From Devosia sp. MC521 (lineage in GTDB: Bacteria; Pseudomonadota; Alphaproteobacteria; Rhizobiales; Devosiaceae): a DNA stretch of 64,000 bases. Positions within the stretch are counted from its first letter, which is position 1. Each line of letters opens with the position of its first letter. Made by a program: the position numbers and the translations under genes. The DNA lies in assembly GCF_014127105.1 (NCBI RefSeq), contig NZ_CP059902.1, forward strand, positions 3,304,001 to 3,368,000, in the 5' to 3' direction. The notes under the pieces were generated by a model that was not told the origin of the DNA, searched no databases, and saw nothing but the letters and a program-made list of their open reading frames with translations. This document shows positions 28,130 through 38,026 of the stretch, piece after piece.

Positions 28130-30130
28130 TTAGAAGAAGATGTCGTCGAGATCGTCGGCATCTTTTTTCTTGGGCTCAGGGTCCGTCACACTGACTTCGG
28201 GCGCTTCGCTCAAGAGCTCAAAGCCGTCAATGTCGCTGGTTGGGCTGGCCACAATTGGCTCCGGCTCGGTGCCGAAATCATCAAAGAAGACATCCTCTTC
28301 CGCAGGCGCTTCGATAGCGGCAGGGGGGGCGGCTTCAAAGAGATCGAAATCGCCTAGGTCAGAGCTTTCAGAAGCCGGGGCATCGGGTTCATCAAAGCCG
28401 AAGAAAATGTCGTCATCGGCTGCGGCGGGGGCAGCTGAGGCTGCAGCGGTGGCCGCAACGACAGGGGCGCCGACCAGACGATCATGGATCTGGCGCTCGG
28501 CCTCCATGGTGTAGAGTTTGCGCAGCTTGGCAAAGATCGGCTTGAGGGCGTCCGGCAGTTGCTCTGGCGTGTCTTCGCCGCGCAAAGCCTCTATTTCTGC
28601 CTTGATGGCGTCGAGCCGTTCAACGAGACGGGTCTGCCCTTCGAGCCCGCGCTCGGCCGCTTCGAGCAGGCGAATGACGCGCGGTGCGTCGGAGTTAAGC
28701 TGTTTGAGCGCGACCGAGATGCGCTGATCAAGCTCAAGCAGGATCGCCAATGCCGCCTTGGCCCGCCGCTCCAATTCCCCCACGGGGCCATCCGCGCTTT
28801 GCGCTTCAGCATCGTGGAGCTTGCTAGCAAATGCTGTCGCCTTCGTCAGTTGCTCCATCGCAGCTTGCGCAGCGGTGACTGTTTCAGCAGTCAGCTCGCG
28901 CAACTGCATGGCGATAATGGTAAGCGGCGCGCCGCGCGGCCCCATCTGGGCGCAGCGCACGGCGGTGTTGAGGCTGACAAGATGCATGCTGGCTTCGATT
29001 TCCTGAACCGCTTCCACATGCTCGAGCAGCTTGCGCACCAATTCCTGAACGGAAATGGAGGTCGCCTCAAGCTTACCGCGCTCGCCTTCGAAATCATTGA
29101 CCGTGGTCACAGCGGTGCCCACCTGCACGTTCAGAGTCGAGATGGCCGAACCGCTGCCTTTGCCATCGCCCTGAAACTCCTTGCTCAAGGAGATGATGAT
29201 GCTGGCGTCCGAGACCAACTCGCGCAGAGCGTTTTGGGCCGCGCTGACCTCATCGGCGAAGGTGTCGATGCAATCGCCAAACAATTCGTCCTGCAAGGCG
29301 GCGAGTGCCGCAAGGCAGAGCGGCAGATGCTCTGGCGCAATCGCTTCGCCTTCAAAACTGCCATTTTCGGCTAGGGTTGAGAGCGCGCTCAGCAGTGCCT
29401 CGACATGCTCAAGCCGCTGACGCGTGGCGTCGCCCACCTGCAGCGCCATGACAGTGCTGCCAATACGTCCCGTGATCTGCCGACCGACGCGTCCGGTTTC
29501 AATACTGGACTCGGCGGCGAGGAACTGATGCTGATTGAGCCCGGTAATGGCCGTGCTGAGGTTTTGCGCCAGTGTGCTCAGCGTGTTGGAATGGGTGCTT
29601 TCAAAGGCAGAGCGCTGCAGCGACGCCCGGCTCACCTCATCGGCAAGCTGGCGATAGACCTGCGCAAATTCCTGAATGGTTTTGCCCGCCGTATCGGACA
29701 GGGTTTTGATGTCGGCGGTGAACACCTCGAAATCATCGTCATTGCCGACAATGCCTGCGGCGGTGACGCGCGCATTGATCGAGACAATGCCCATCATTTT
29801 GATGGTGCGGCGCAGGGCATCGATGGGCGAGGAGGCTGCCGTCACGACGCCGACGAGGCTATCAAGGTCAGTCTTTTCAAAATCAAAGCGCTCGGACAGC
29901 GTCAGAGCGCGACCCGAAACTGCATCGAGATGCTGAACCGCTGCGCCGACTTCCTCGCCCTGCAAGGCGCTGGGCATGGCTTCGAACAATCGGGTGAGCG
30001 TATTGAGCAAGCTTGCCCCTTCGCTCAGGCGATCGCCAGCGTCGACAAAGGCCGCTTCAATGGCTTCACGTGGTTTGCGCACGTCCTCTACGAGGGCGCG
30101 AAGCTGTGCTGGATCAAGCTGAATGGTCAT
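28130..30130 (-). CDS. Large helical chemotaxis protein with CheZ-like DxxxQ motif, receptor-tip-like segment and repeated acidic-aromatic tail
   Basis: A 666-residue, almost wholly helical soluble protein, last gene of the second che operon, overlapping cheB by 4 bp. Residues 230-241 (LQVGDATRQRLE) hold a CheZ-type DxxxQ (D234, Q238). Residues 383-416 (HLVSLNTAVRCAQMGP...) resemble a receptor signalling tip. From 572 on there is an Ala/Pro-rich disordered tail with five related motifs: DDDIFF, DFDLF, EEDVFFDDF, DIDGFELL and the terminal DDIFF. CheZ binds CheY-P through a short C-terminal helix, so a multivalent phosphatase for this pathway's CheY is a fair inference. It is not a receptor: no membrane segment is seen. 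Confidence 0.7.
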   Translation of the reverse strand: MTIQLDPAQLRALVEDVRKPREAIEAAFVDAGDRLSEGASLLNTLTRLFEAMPSALQGEEVGAAVQHLDAVSGRALTLSERFDFEKTDLDSLVGVVTAASSPIDALRRTIKMMGIVSINARVTAAGIVGNDDDFEVFTADIKTLSDTAGKTIQEFAQVYRQLADEVSRASLQRSAFESTHSNTLSTLAQNLSTAITGLNQHQFLAAESSIETGRVGRQITGRIGSTVMALQVGDATRQRLEHVEALLSALSTLAENGSFEGEAIAPEHLPLCLAALAALQDELFGDCIDTFADEVSAAQNALRELVSDASIIISLSKEFQGDGKGSGSAISTLNVQVGTAVTTVNDFEGERGKLEATSISVQELVRKLLEHVEAVQEIEASMHLVSLNTAVRCAQMGPRGAPLTIIAMQLRELTAETVTAAQAAMEQLTKATAFASKLHDAEAQSADGPVGELERRAKAALAILLELDQRISVALKQLNSDAPRVIRLLEAAERGLEGQTRLVERLDAIKAEIEALRGEDTPEQLPDALKPIFAKLRKLYTMEAERQIHDRLVGAPVVAATAAASAAPAAADDDIFFGFDEPDAPASESSDLGDFDLFEAAPPAAIEAPAEEDVFFDDFGTEPEPIVASPTSDIDGFELLSEAPEVSVTDPEPKKKDADDLDDIFF

Positions 30131-31272
30131 GCGCTGTCTCCAGAGCTGTTGTGAGCATGGGCAAAGGCGGCGATCTCGGCGGCCATGCGATCGAGCGGGC
30201 GAATTTTTACCGCCGCGCCGCGCTGCACCGCTTCCTTGGGCATGCCATAGACCACCGAAGTCGCCTCGTCTTGCGCGATGGTGGTGCTGCCCATTCCGCG
30301 CATTTCGAGAAGGCCGTTTGCGCCGTCGTCGCCCATGCCGGTGAGCAACATGCCCAAGGCATTTTTACCAGCGGACTGCGCGACCGAGCGGAACAGAACA
30401 TCGACAGAAGGACGATGGCGCGCGACATGAGGGCCATCATCCAGACGCACGGTGTAGCGTGCGCCATTGCGCACCAAAACCATATGCTGATTGCCTGGAG
30501 CGATGAGCACCTGACCGGGCAGAACCACATCGCCATCTTCAGCTTCTTTGACCGTGACGGCGCAGGTGGTGTTGAGGCGGCGCGCAAAGGCGGCGGTGAA
30601 TTTTGCCGGCATATGCTGGACGATCAGAATGGCCGGGCTGGTTTCGGGCAAGGCCTCAAGCACTTCGCGCAAGGCTTCCGTGCCCCCGGTCGAGGCACCA
30701 ATGGCAATTAGCGGCTCTGTTTGCGGCAAGCGCGCGATAAGATTGGTGCGGCGCAGATCGGTGAGCGGCGGCAAAATCGCGTCTGCCGTCAGCTTGCCTT
30801 CGACCTTGATCTGGGCGACCGGGGCCGCAACGCGGCGCTTGGCCGTGCCGGGCATACGGGCATGGGCCGCGGCCTTGGCCGCATCGCAAATGCGCATGCT
30901 CGATTCATGTAGGAACTGCGCCGTGTCCATCTGCGGCTTGGCCACAATATCGACGGCGCCCGCTTCCATCGCCTGCAAAAACATGTCGCTGCCGTCTTGC
31001 GTCAGGCTGGAGCAAATCACCACCGGAATGGGGCGCTGGGACATGAGTTTGCGCAGGAAGGTCAGCCCATCCATGCGCGGCAATTCGATATCGAGGAAGA
31101 TGACATCGGGCACTTCATGGCGAATGCGTTCCACCGCCACATAAGGATCGGTTGCCGTCGCCATAACCTCAAGCTCGGGGTCCGAGTTGATGATATCAGA
31201 GAGCGCCGTGCGCACCGAGGCGCTGTCGTCGACAACCAGCACGCGAATTTTGGAGGTGGTCAGCTCAGTCAT
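30127..31272 (-). CDS. cheB: Chemotaxis methylesterase CheB (second operon)
   Basis: A 381-residue CheB. Receiver phosphoacceptor D61 (FLDIELPRMDG); methylesterase triad S194 (GASTGG), H220 (VQHMPAKF) and D316 (GMGDDGANG). The linker is longer than in the first CheB by about 30 residues. It overlaps cheR upstream and the 666-residue gene downstream by 4 bp each. It differs enough in sequence from the first CheB that recent duplication is unlikely. Confidence 0.95.
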   Translation of the reverse strand: MTELTTSKIRVLVVDDSASVRTALSDIINSDPELEVMATATDPYVAVERIRHEVPDVIFLDIELPRMDGLTFLRKLMSQRPIPVVICSSLTQDGSDMFLQAMEAGAVDIVAKPQMDTAQFLHESSMRICDAAKAAAHARMPGTAKRRVAAPVAQIKVEGKLTADAILPPLTDLRRTNLIARLPQTEPLIAIGASTGGTEALREVLEALPETSPAILIVQHMPAKFTAAFARRLNTTCAVTVKEAEDGDVVLPGQVLIAPGNQHMVLVRNGARYTVRLDDGPHVARHRPSVDVLFRSVAQSAGKNALGMLLTGMGDDGANGLLEMRGMGSTTIAQDEATSVVYGMPKEAVQRGAAVKIRPLDRMAAEIAAFAHAHNSSGDSA

Positions 31273-32213
31273 GCAGCTACCGTTGTTTTCTGGAACACCG
31301 CAGGGGCGATTTGGTGGAAACCGGCCGAGGTCCCAATCATGGATTCAGAATGGCCCAGAACCAGATACCCACCCGGACGAAGGTGGCTCATCAGCCGTTC
31401 TATGACCGCCTGCTGATCGTTTTTCTCAAAATAAATCAGAACGTTGCGCAGGAAGATGATGTCCACGTCACGGTCAACCGGATAGCTGGTTTCCATCAGA
31501 TTGAGATAGTTGAAGCGCACACGCTGGCGCAGTTCAGGGACGATGCGCACGTCATTGCGGATGCCGTTGCGACGCGAAAACATCAGATATCGGCTTTGCA
31601 TCGCCTTTGGCACGGGAGCAATTTGCTCTTCTGGATAAATCGCCATCTGGCCAATTTTGAGCACCGAGCGCGACACATCCGTCGCCAAGATCGCATAGCG
31701 GAAGTCTTTGCTTTGGGCTTGCAACTCGGCGAGCACCATAGCGGCTGTGTAAGCCTCGGCTCCAGTTGAGCTGGCTGCGCTCCACACTTTGAGCAGCGGC
31801 GAAGCTTCACCCAGTCGCGCCTTGAGGAGTTGCGGGACCATGAGGCTGCGCATCAGCTCAAAATGGTCGCTTTCGCGGAAAAAATCGGTTTTGTTGGTCG
31901 TTACCGCATCGATGAGATAGGGCAGCTCATTGTCGAGCCCGCCCTGCCGAAACAGGTAATCGCCATAGGTTCGGAAACTCTTGAGCGAGAGCGCGCGGAC
32001 GCGCTTGCGCAGCCGCCCTTCCACCATGGACTGTTTGGCCGGAGGCAAACGAATGCCGATCTGCGACGAGATAATGTTCGCGATACGGTCATAGTCGACG
32101 CTGGAGAGGTGATCCAAATCACCCACAAGCGGTGTGGTGGCGGAGGCGTGCAAATTGATGTCCAAACGATAGAAGGCACGACCGGCAAGACTGCCGATCG
32201 TGAATTGGGTCAA
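31269..32213 (-). CDS. cheR: Chemotaxis methyltransferase CheR (second operon)
   Basis: A 314-residue CheR with a 35-residue N-terminal extension compared with the first copy. The start overlaps cheW by 4 bp. The helical domain (DYDRIANIISSQIGIRLPPAKQSMVEGRL) is followed by the methyltransferase with VWSAASSTGAEAYTAAM and FLRNVLIYFEKND. It methylates receptor glutamates, most likely on the receptor of this operon. Confidence 0.94.
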   Translation of the reverse strand: MTQFTIGSLAGRAFYRLDINLHASATTPLVGDLDHLSSVDYDRIANIISSQIGIRLPPAKQSMVEGRLRKRVRALSLKSFRTYGDYLFRQGGLDNELPYLIDAVTTNKTDFFRESDHFELMRSLMVPQLLKARLGEASPLLKVWSAASSTGAEAYTAAMVLAELQAQSKDFRYAILATDVSRSVLKIGQMAIYPEEQIAPVPKAMQSRYLMFSRRNGIRNDVRIVPELRQRVRFNYLNLMETSYPVDRDVDIIFLRNVLIYFEKNDQQAVIERLMSHLRPGGYLVLGHSESMIGTSAGFHQIAPAVFQKTTVAA

Positions 32214-32674
32214 AGAGCGGAAGTCGCAGCGGTGACTTCTTTTTTCAAAAGCCGATCAAGATCGAGCACGACGACGAACTCGCCTTTGCGTCGACCGACG
32301 CCAGCAATGCCGTGATCGCTCCAACCGCTGTTGACGGTCGGCGCAGGATCAAGCGTGTCATCGTCGAGAACGGTGACTTCAAACACCCGGTCGGTTTTGA
32401 GACCCACGGTCATGCCGCCATTGGGGCCCTCGACCGACAGCACCAGAATGCGACTGGTTTCGGTGTCGGCCGCAGCGGGCATGTCGAGCGTCAGACGCAA
32501 ATCGAGAACGGGGACAGATGCGCCCCGCACATCAATCATGCCCAGAAGATAGTGAGGCGCACGCGGCAAGCGTGCGATTGGCCGAAGATCCAGAATTTCC
32601 TGCACCTTGCCAACCGGCACGGCGAACACTTCGTCAGCGACGCCTAGGGTAACGTATTGAGATAATTCAGCCAT
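32210..32674 (-). CDS. cheW: Chemotaxis coupling protein CheW (second operon, downstream copy)
   Basis: About 154 residues from the ATG at 32674; the frame opens 11 codons earlier at 32707. Core motifs include YVTLGVADEVFAVPVGKVQEILD, LLGMIDVRGASVPVLDLR and VGLKTDRVFEVT. It lies 58 nt or more after the receptor gene and overlaps cheR. It is one of two CheW proteins in this operon, and their sequences differ clearly. Confidence 0.92.
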   Translation of the reverse strand: MAELSQYVTLGVADEVFAVPVGKVQEILDLRPIARLPRAPHYLLGMIDVRGASVPVLDLRLTLDMPAAADTETSRILVLSVEGPNGGMTVGLKTDRVFEVTVLDDDTLDPAPTVNSGWSDHGIAGVGRRKGEFVVVLDLDRLLKKEVTAATSAL

Positions 32675-32765
32675 TCGACAATCCAAAGCGCCGCAAAGCA
32701 GCAGCAATCAATGTTTGGCTCCGGCCGCTCAAGACGAGCGACCGGACCTGCTTATGGTTGAACGT

Positions 32766-34865
32766 TCAAACGTTCGGGCGACGGGCGAATTCGCTGTCGA
32801 TTTCGTCCTGACCATCATCGCTGAGGTCGAGGTCGAAACCACCGCCCTGCGCAGATTTGGAGGCAGAACCTTCGGACTTGCGCGCTGCCGCGCGGACAGG
32901 CTTGGCCTTCTCAACCAGCGCTGGATCGACGCGCTTTGGTTCACGCGCTTCTTCTTCCAGACGGAAGTAGCTAATCGCCTGTTCGAGCTGTTCGGCCTGG
33001 GCCGCCAGCTGATCCGAGGTCGAGGCCATTTCTTCAGCCGCGGAGGTGTTCTGCTGGGTGACCTTGTCGAGCTGCTGGATGGCAGCGTTCACCTGCATAG
33101 CGCCAGCGCTCTGCTCACGGCTACCAGCCGAGATTTCCTCGACCAGTTCAGCGGTGCGCTGAATATCGGGAACCAGCTTGGCCAGCATATCGCCTGCCGA
33201 CTGCGCAGCCTTAACCGTTGTGCCCGAGAGGGTCGAGATTTCAGCCGCGGCACTCTGGCTGCGTTCAGCCAGCTTGCGCACTTCGGAAGCCACAACCGCA
33301 AAGCCACGGCCATGTTCACCGGCACGCGCCGCTTCCACCGCTGCGTTCAGCGCCAGAAGGTCGGTCTGACGGGCGATTTCCTGCACAACCATGATCTTTT
33401 CAGCAATGGTCTGCATGGCGTTGACGGCATTGGTCACCGCTTCGCCGGACGCCTTAGCGTCGGCAGCAGACTGACGCGCAATCTTTTCGGTCTGGGTGGC
33501 GTTTTCAGCCGACTGCTTAATGGTGGCAGCCATCTGTTCCATCGAGGCGGATGCCTCTTCGGTGGACGAGGCCTGCTCGGTTGCACCCTGGCTCAGCTGT
33601 TCGGCGGTTGCCGACATTTCCTGGCTGCCAGCAGCAACATTGCGGGTGGCGCTGACGACTTCGGACACGACTTCACCGAGCTTGCCGGTCATCATGTTGA
33701 GCGCAGTGATCAGATCGCCCACTTCGTCATTGCTCTTAATCTCGGCCTTGGCATTGAGATCACCAGAAGCGACGGCTTCAGCCAGTTTCACCGCACGACC
33801 GAGCGAGCGAGTGATTGTCGTGGTGATGAAAATTGCTGCGATTAGCGCAATCAGCGCCGACACGAGCATCAGGCCAATGAGGAAGTTCCGGTCGGTTTCA
33901 AAGGTGTGGCCGGCTTCAGCAACCGACTTCATCAAATACTGGGCATTGCGATCAATAATCTGATCGACCAATGCCATGGCTTCGAGACGGAATGGCGCAG
34001 CCTGCTGGGTCGAGATCGTGTAGCCGACATAGGCCGAGCGCTGCATTGCCAAATCGACGGCTTCGTCCATCGCGCCAGCAAGCTCTGTCAGCTGTGTCAT
34101 TGCCGAGGCAAAGACCGCAACCTCATCACCAACGGCCAAACGCTCAAGGCGGGTTACGCCAGAGAGCATACGGTCCAATACTACGCGATAGTCGTCATAC
34201 ATGGCCTGTTGGGTGGCCGGTTCGTCAGACAACAGCATGATATTGCGATGCATGGCAAAAACATCTGCCGTGTCGGTGAACATGCGCGTGTAGCCGATAT
34301 AGGCTTCAAAGGCGGCGTCTGCACCAGCAGGGTTTACCTGCTTTAGGGCTTCGTAGCGCGCTGTTGCAGCATCGCGCAGCGACAAGGCCGTCTGCTCGAA
34401 CGCCATTTCATGCACCGCCGCATGCTCTAGGCTCAGCGCCATGGCCTCTCGATCGGTATCGCGCAGGGCCAGATCGGCCACCTGCACCGCGTAATCCCAG
34501 TAGACGTCAACATTTTTGACGAATTGCTCAAAGGCAACCAGATCGGCTTCGTCGGTCAGGCGACCGGCAACGTTCTCGATTGCAGCACGCAGGACTTGGT
34601 AATTGGCTTCGAGATCCGAGCGGATCGCGACCCGCTCATTCGGTTCCTTGATAATCAGCAGAGAATTGGCTTGCTGAGACACGTTCAAGAAGCTGGTTTT
34701 GAGATTGGCCAGATTTACCGAGCGTGCAGCAATATTGCTGATCAAATAGGAGGACTGAGCGTTTTGCGTCGAAAGGCTGTTGATGGCGAGCAGATTGCCC
34801 GCGCCCGCCAAAATAACGACAAGGCCAAAAACTGCTGCCAGTTTGAGTTTAATGGATAGGCGCAC
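32766..34865 (-). CDS. Methyl-accepting chemotaxis protein, transmembrane, helical periplasmic sensor (second operon)
   Basis: A 699-residue receptor. TM1 is at about 8-29 and TM2 at 328-350; between them is a long all-helical periplasmic domain of nearly 300 residues. HAMP follows at about 351-403 ([20 protein letters not shown]), then the methyl-accepting coiled coil with tip [23 protein letters not shown] near residue 500. The C-terminus ([16 protein letters not shown]) is acidic and has no CheR-binding pentapeptide. The start overlaps the cheW stop by one base. Ligand unknown. Confidence 0.95.
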   Translation of the reverse strand: MRLSIKLKLAAVFGLVVILAGAGNLLAINSLSTQNAQSSYLISNIAARSVNLANLKTSFLNVSQQANSLLIIKEPNERVAIRSDLEANYQVLRAAIENVAGRLTDEADLVAFEQFVKNVDVYWDYAVQVADLALRDTDREAMALSLEHAAVHEMAFEQTALSLRDAATARYEALKQVNPAGADAAFEAYIGYTRMFTDTADVFAMHRNIMLLSDEPATQQAMYDDYRVVLDRMLSGVTRLERLAVGDEVAVFASAMTQLTELAGAMDEAVDLAMQRSAYVGYTISTQQAAPFRLEAMALVDQIIDRNAQYLMKSVAEAGHTFETDRNFLIGLMLVSALIALIAAIFITTTITRSLGRAVKLAEAVASGDLNAKAEIKSNDEVGDLITALNMMTGKLGEVVSEVVSATRNVAAGSQEMSATAEQLSQGATEQASSTEEASASMEQMAATIKQSAENATQTEKIARQSAADAKASGEAVTNAVNAMQTIAEKIMVVQEIARQTDLLALNAAVEAARAGEHGRGFAVVASEVRKLAERSQSAAAEISTLSGTTVKAAQSAGDMLAKLVPDIQRTAELVEEISAGSREQSAGAMQVNAAIQQLDKVTQQNTSAAEEMASTSDQLAAQAEQLEQAISYFRLEEEAREPKRVDPALVEKAKPVRAAARKSEGSASKSAQGGGFDLDLSDDGQDEIDSEFARRPNV

Positions 34866-35353
34866 TAAGCGAGCCTTTCTTCTGATGCTGCATTAGGCGC
34901 TGTTCTGGCGCCCTGGCTTTGAAATATGCGTCCCAGATCGGGAATGATGATGAAGCCGCCGTCGCGCTTGCCGATGGCTTTGACCAGTTCGGCAGGCCAG
35001 CGCATGCCGACCTTGGGGGCGTCTTCGATGTACTTGCCCTCAATGTCGGTGACGTCGCTGACCTTGTCGGCCAAAACCCCGAGAACGGTCGGCTCGCCAT
35101 CGATTTCGAGTTCCATCACGACGACACGGGTGTCGTGATCGGCGGGCGGACGCGGCATGTTGAACACGACCCGAAGATCGGTCAGCGGCACGACGCGGCC
35201 ACGGAAGTTGATGAGATGGGCGGCGAACTCAGGCGCATTGGGCACGAGGGTCGTCGGCACCGGCTCGAGAATTTCGCGGACACGCTCAGCTTCGAGGGCG
35301 AAGATTTCGTCGCCTAAGCGAATGGTGAGCGCTTTCATATCGGATTGGGTCAT
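34865..35353 (-). CDS. cheW: Chemotaxis coupling protein CheW (second operon, upstream copy)
   Basis: A 162-residue CheW overlapping the cheA end by 4 bp and the receptor start by 1 bp. Landmarks: [43 protein letters not shown] and [16 protein letters not shown]. The C-terminal 20 residues after PDLGRIF are poorly conserved. With the downstream CheW it may build arrays with different receptor/CheA links. Confidence 0.94.
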   Translation of the reverse strand: MTQSDMKALTIRLGDEIFALEAERVREILEPVPTTLVPNAPEFAAHLINFRGRVVPLTDLRVVFNMPRPPADHDTRVVVMELEIDGEPTVLGVLADKVSDVTDIEGKYIEDAPKVGMRWPAELVKAIGKRDGGFIIIPDLGRIFQSQGARTAPNAASEERLA

Positions 35354-37329
35354 GATGCGGCCCTCTCAGAGCGACCAACGTAGCTTTGTCCTGCCGAAAC
35401 CAGATGGGCCGTATCCAAGATGAGCGCGACCGAGCCGTCGCCCAAAATGGTCGCGCCCGAGAAGGTGCGGATGCCGCTGTGCAAACGCGACAGCTGTTTA
35501 ATGACGGTCTGGTTGTTGCCGATGATCTGATCGACCACGAGCCCAACGCGCCCTTCGCCAGACGAGACGATGACCACCTTTTGGTGCTCACCGGTGACGC
35601 CAGGCGTCTGGAACACTTCACGCAAGCGCAAATAGGGCACGAGGCTTCCACGGATATCGAGGAAATTGCGGCCCGAACGCGTCGCTTCTGCCTCGGCGGT
35701 CAGCTCAACACATTCTTCGACGGCGGCCAGAGGGATGGTGTAGAGCCCATCGCCAACGCGCACCAACATGCCTTCGATAATCGCCAAGGTCAGCGGCAAG
35801 CGCAGGCTTGCAGTGGTCCCGGCACCGGGATTGGTGTTGAGCTCGATGGTGCCGCGCAGACCATCAATGGTGCGCTTAACAACATCCATGCCCACCCCGC
35901 GTCCGGAGAGCGAAGTGACCTGCTGGGCGGTCGAGAAACCGGGCGCGAAAATCAGCTGATAGAGCTCTTGGTCGCTCAGCTTGGCATCGGCAGAGATCAG
36001 CCCGTTTTCTTCGGCCTTGGCGCGAATGCGCTGAGCGTCGAGCCCGGCACCATCGTCGGTCACCGAAATGGCAACTTCCGCACCGGAATAGGTCGCCGAA
36101 AGGCGCACGATGCCGGTTTCCGATTTGCCGCTCGCGCGGCGACGATCTGGAGATTCCAGACCATGATCCACGGCATTGCGGATCAGGTGCACCAGAGGAT
36201 CGGCCAAACGTTCGATGACATTTTTGTCGAGCTCGGTGTCTTCACCGGCGGTAACAAACTCAATCGGTTTGCCCAGCTCGCTTGAAAGGTCATAGACTAG
36301 GCGGCGGAAGCGGCTGAACAGCGTCCCAATCGGCACCATGCGAATGCCCATGGTCGTATCGCGCAGACCAGAGGACAGGCGTTCCAAATCTTCCGCGACC
36401 GATTTCAGCGTCGCATCGTCCGAATGCGCAGCGAGCTGGCTCAGGCGCGCTTGCGCAATCACCAATTCGCCAACCCGATCCATCAGCTCGTCAAGACGCT
36501 CCGCTGGCACCCGCAGTGAGGTTGAGGCAGCTTTGTCGCCTGTCGCATCGGCCTTGGCCGAGGCAGCAACCTTCGACACCGAGCTCGGTGCAGGTTCGGA
36601 GGGCCCCGAAACGGGCGCAGGAGCGGCTTCTGGTGCCACCTCGACCAGCGTTAATTCCATGGCATCGCGCAGGAACATGAAGACGTCGTCGATCGCACCG
36701 CTTGGATCGACTGCGTCTATATCAACGCGCCAGCCGATGTGTGGCACTTCAGGATCAAGCGTATCGAGGGCCGGAACGCGCTCGGTCAGTGCCATGACTT
36801 TGGTTGGGCCAATGTCGGCGAGTTCGGCAAGCAAAAGCTGCGGATTAGTGCCAAAAACCAAAGCGTCCGACGGCAGATAAAACTCAAGCCGCCAGGATTT
36901 AATCCCATCCGGCGCCACGCTAGGCGCCGCAGGAGCGACATCAGCCGCTGGCGCAGTTGCACTGGAGCCGACGATAACGCGCAGACGCGAGAGAATAGCG
37001 TCGCCGTCGACGTAGGTCTCCTCGTCCTCAATCAGCGCGCTAATGTAATCTTTGGCTTCGAGCGCAATATCGATCAGGCGCGAGCTGGCGTCGCTCTGGC
37101 CCTTGCGGACGCGATCGAAAGCCGTCTCGAACTCATGGACGAAATTGGCCACCGCGGTGAAGCCGAACATCGCCCCGGAGCCCTTGATGGTGTGCAGGGC
37201 GCGAAAGCTGGAGTCGATCAACGCACGATTTTGCGGATCTTGCCCAAGGTCAAGCAGCCCGCTTTCGAGCTCTTCCAAAAGATCACGTGCTTCCTGACGG
37301 AACGTTTCCGCAGGATCTATCCCGATCAT
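35350..37329 (-). CDS. cheA: Chemotaxis sensor histidine kinase CheA (second operon)
   Basis: A 659-residue CheA, about 100 residues shorter than the first because of a shorter middle region. P1 phosphoacceptor H46 (RALHTIKGSGAMFGF); P3 DRVGELVIAQARL; P4 with N box HLIRNAVDHG, DDGAGLD and GRGVGMDVV; P5 CheW-like end. It overlaps cheY upstream by 4 bp and cheW downstream by 4 bp. It phosphorylates the CheY and CheB of this operon. Confidence 0.96.
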   Translation of the reverse strand: MIGIDPAETFRQEARDLLEELESGLLDLGQDPQNRALIDSSFRALHTIKGSGAMFGFTAVANFVHEFETAFDRVRKGQSDASSRLIDIALEAKDYISALIEDEETYVDGDAILSRLRVIVGSSATAPAADVAPAAPSVAPDGIKSWRLEFYLPSDALVFGTNPQLLLAELADIGPTKVMALTERVPALDTLDPEVPHIGWRVDIDAVDPSGAIDDVFMFLRDAMELTLVEVAPEAAPAPVSGPSEPAPSSVSKVAASAKADATGDKAASTSLRVPAERLDELMDRVGELVIAQARLSQLAAHSDDATLKSVAEDLERLSSGLRDTTMGIRMVPIGTLFSRFRRLVYDLSSELGKPIEFVTAGEDTELDKNVIERLADPLVHLIRNAVDHGLESPDRRRASGKSETGIVRLSATYSGAEVAISVTDDGAGLDAQRIRAKAEENGLISADAKLSDQELYQLIFAPGFSTAQQVTSLSGRGVGMDVVKRTIDGLRGTIELNTNPGAGTTASLRLPLTLAIIEGMLVRVGDGLYTIPLAAVEECVELTAEAEATRSGRNFLDIRGSLVPYLRLREVFQTPGVTGEHQKVVIVSSGEGRVGLVVDQIIGNNQTVIKQLSRLHSGIRTFSGATILGDGSVALILDTAHLVSAGQSYVGRSERAAS

Positions 37330-37694
37330 GCGCCCGTGACTTTCTTAATAACCGCAAGCAATTGGTCTTGCTTAAAGGGTTTTACGATCCAACCCGTCGC
37401 ACCGGCCTCTTTGGCCTGGCGCTTGAGCTCGTCTTCGGACTCGGTGGTCAGCAAAATGATCGGCACGCCCTTGCTGGAGGGGTGCTCACGGAATTTACAG
37501 ACAAACTCAATGCCGTTCATGACGGGCATGTTGAGATCGGTCAGCACGGCATCGATCGGCTGCGCGATCGCCTTTTCGTAGCCTTCGGCGCCATCGGCAG
37601 CCTCAACCACGTCATAACCGGCAGTCATGAGCGTCATCGACACCATCTGCCGAATGGAAGCAGAGTCATCGATGGTCAAAATGGTTTTAGCCAT
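37326..37694 (-). CDS. cheY: CheY-type response regulator (second operon)
   Basis: A 122-residue receiver. D9/D10, phosphoacceptor D53 (LTDLNMPVMNG), T83 region LLTTESE and lysine in WIVKPFKQD. It resembles the cheY1 of the first cluster, notably in the ATGWIVKPF segment. It is second in the operon after a STAS gene, with an 11-nt gap, and overlaps cheA by 4 bp. Confidence 0.93.
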   Translation of the reverse strand: MAKTILTIDDSASIRQMVSMTLMTAGYDVVEAADGAEGYEKAIAQPIDAVLTDLNMPVMNGIEFVCKFREHPSSKGVPIILLTTESEDELKRQAKEAGATGWIVKPFKQDQLLAVIKKVTGA

Positions 37695-37705
37695 AGTTCA
37701 AGCCT

Positions 37706-38026
37706 TCACTTCTGTTCAGGATTAAGGGGCCAGAACGACAAGTCGGCTTGACCAGCTGACAACAGCCCCAAGCTTGTAAGCGCGTCCACGAGGGCGGGAG
37801 CAAGCGGCTCTGCCATGCGCACTGTGGTCTCGTTTTGATCCGCCAAACGCTTGGCAGCCAGCAGGGTCTGAACGCTGGTGAGATCAGCATGAGTGACCGC
37901 CTGCGTGTCGACGAGGACACTTGCGTGATCTTGAAGGGACTGACGCAAAACGTCCGCCACACTGGTAGCGGCTTTGACGCCAATGTCGCCGTCAAGACGA
38001 AGAATATGCTCGAGCGTACTGGTCAT
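37706..38026 (-). CDS. STAS-domain protein heading the second che operon
   Basis: A 106-residue STAS-like protein (LRLDGDIGVKAATSVADVLRQSL, then VLVDTQAVTHADLTSVQTLLAAKRLA). The T/S position after the second strand fits a SpoIIAA-type fold. It is the first gene of the operon, as the CheS-like gene is in the first cluster, so the STAS-CheY-CheA-CheW order occurs twice. Likely a helper of CheA/CheY phosphate flow, by analogy only. Confidence 0.78.
   Translation of the reverse strand: MTSTLEHILRLDGDIGVKAATSVADVLRQSLQDHASVLVDTQAVTHADLTSVQTLLAAKRLADQNETTVRMAEPLAPALVDALTSLGLLSAGQADLSFWPLNPEQK

Noticed and set aside
28484..29374. 296-residue open frame on the plus strand
   Set aside because: Antisense to the 666-residue che protein and without domain support.
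32715..33845. 376-residue open frame on the plus strand
   Set aside because: Antisense to the receptor gene at 32766-34865; low-complexity, no recognised motif.
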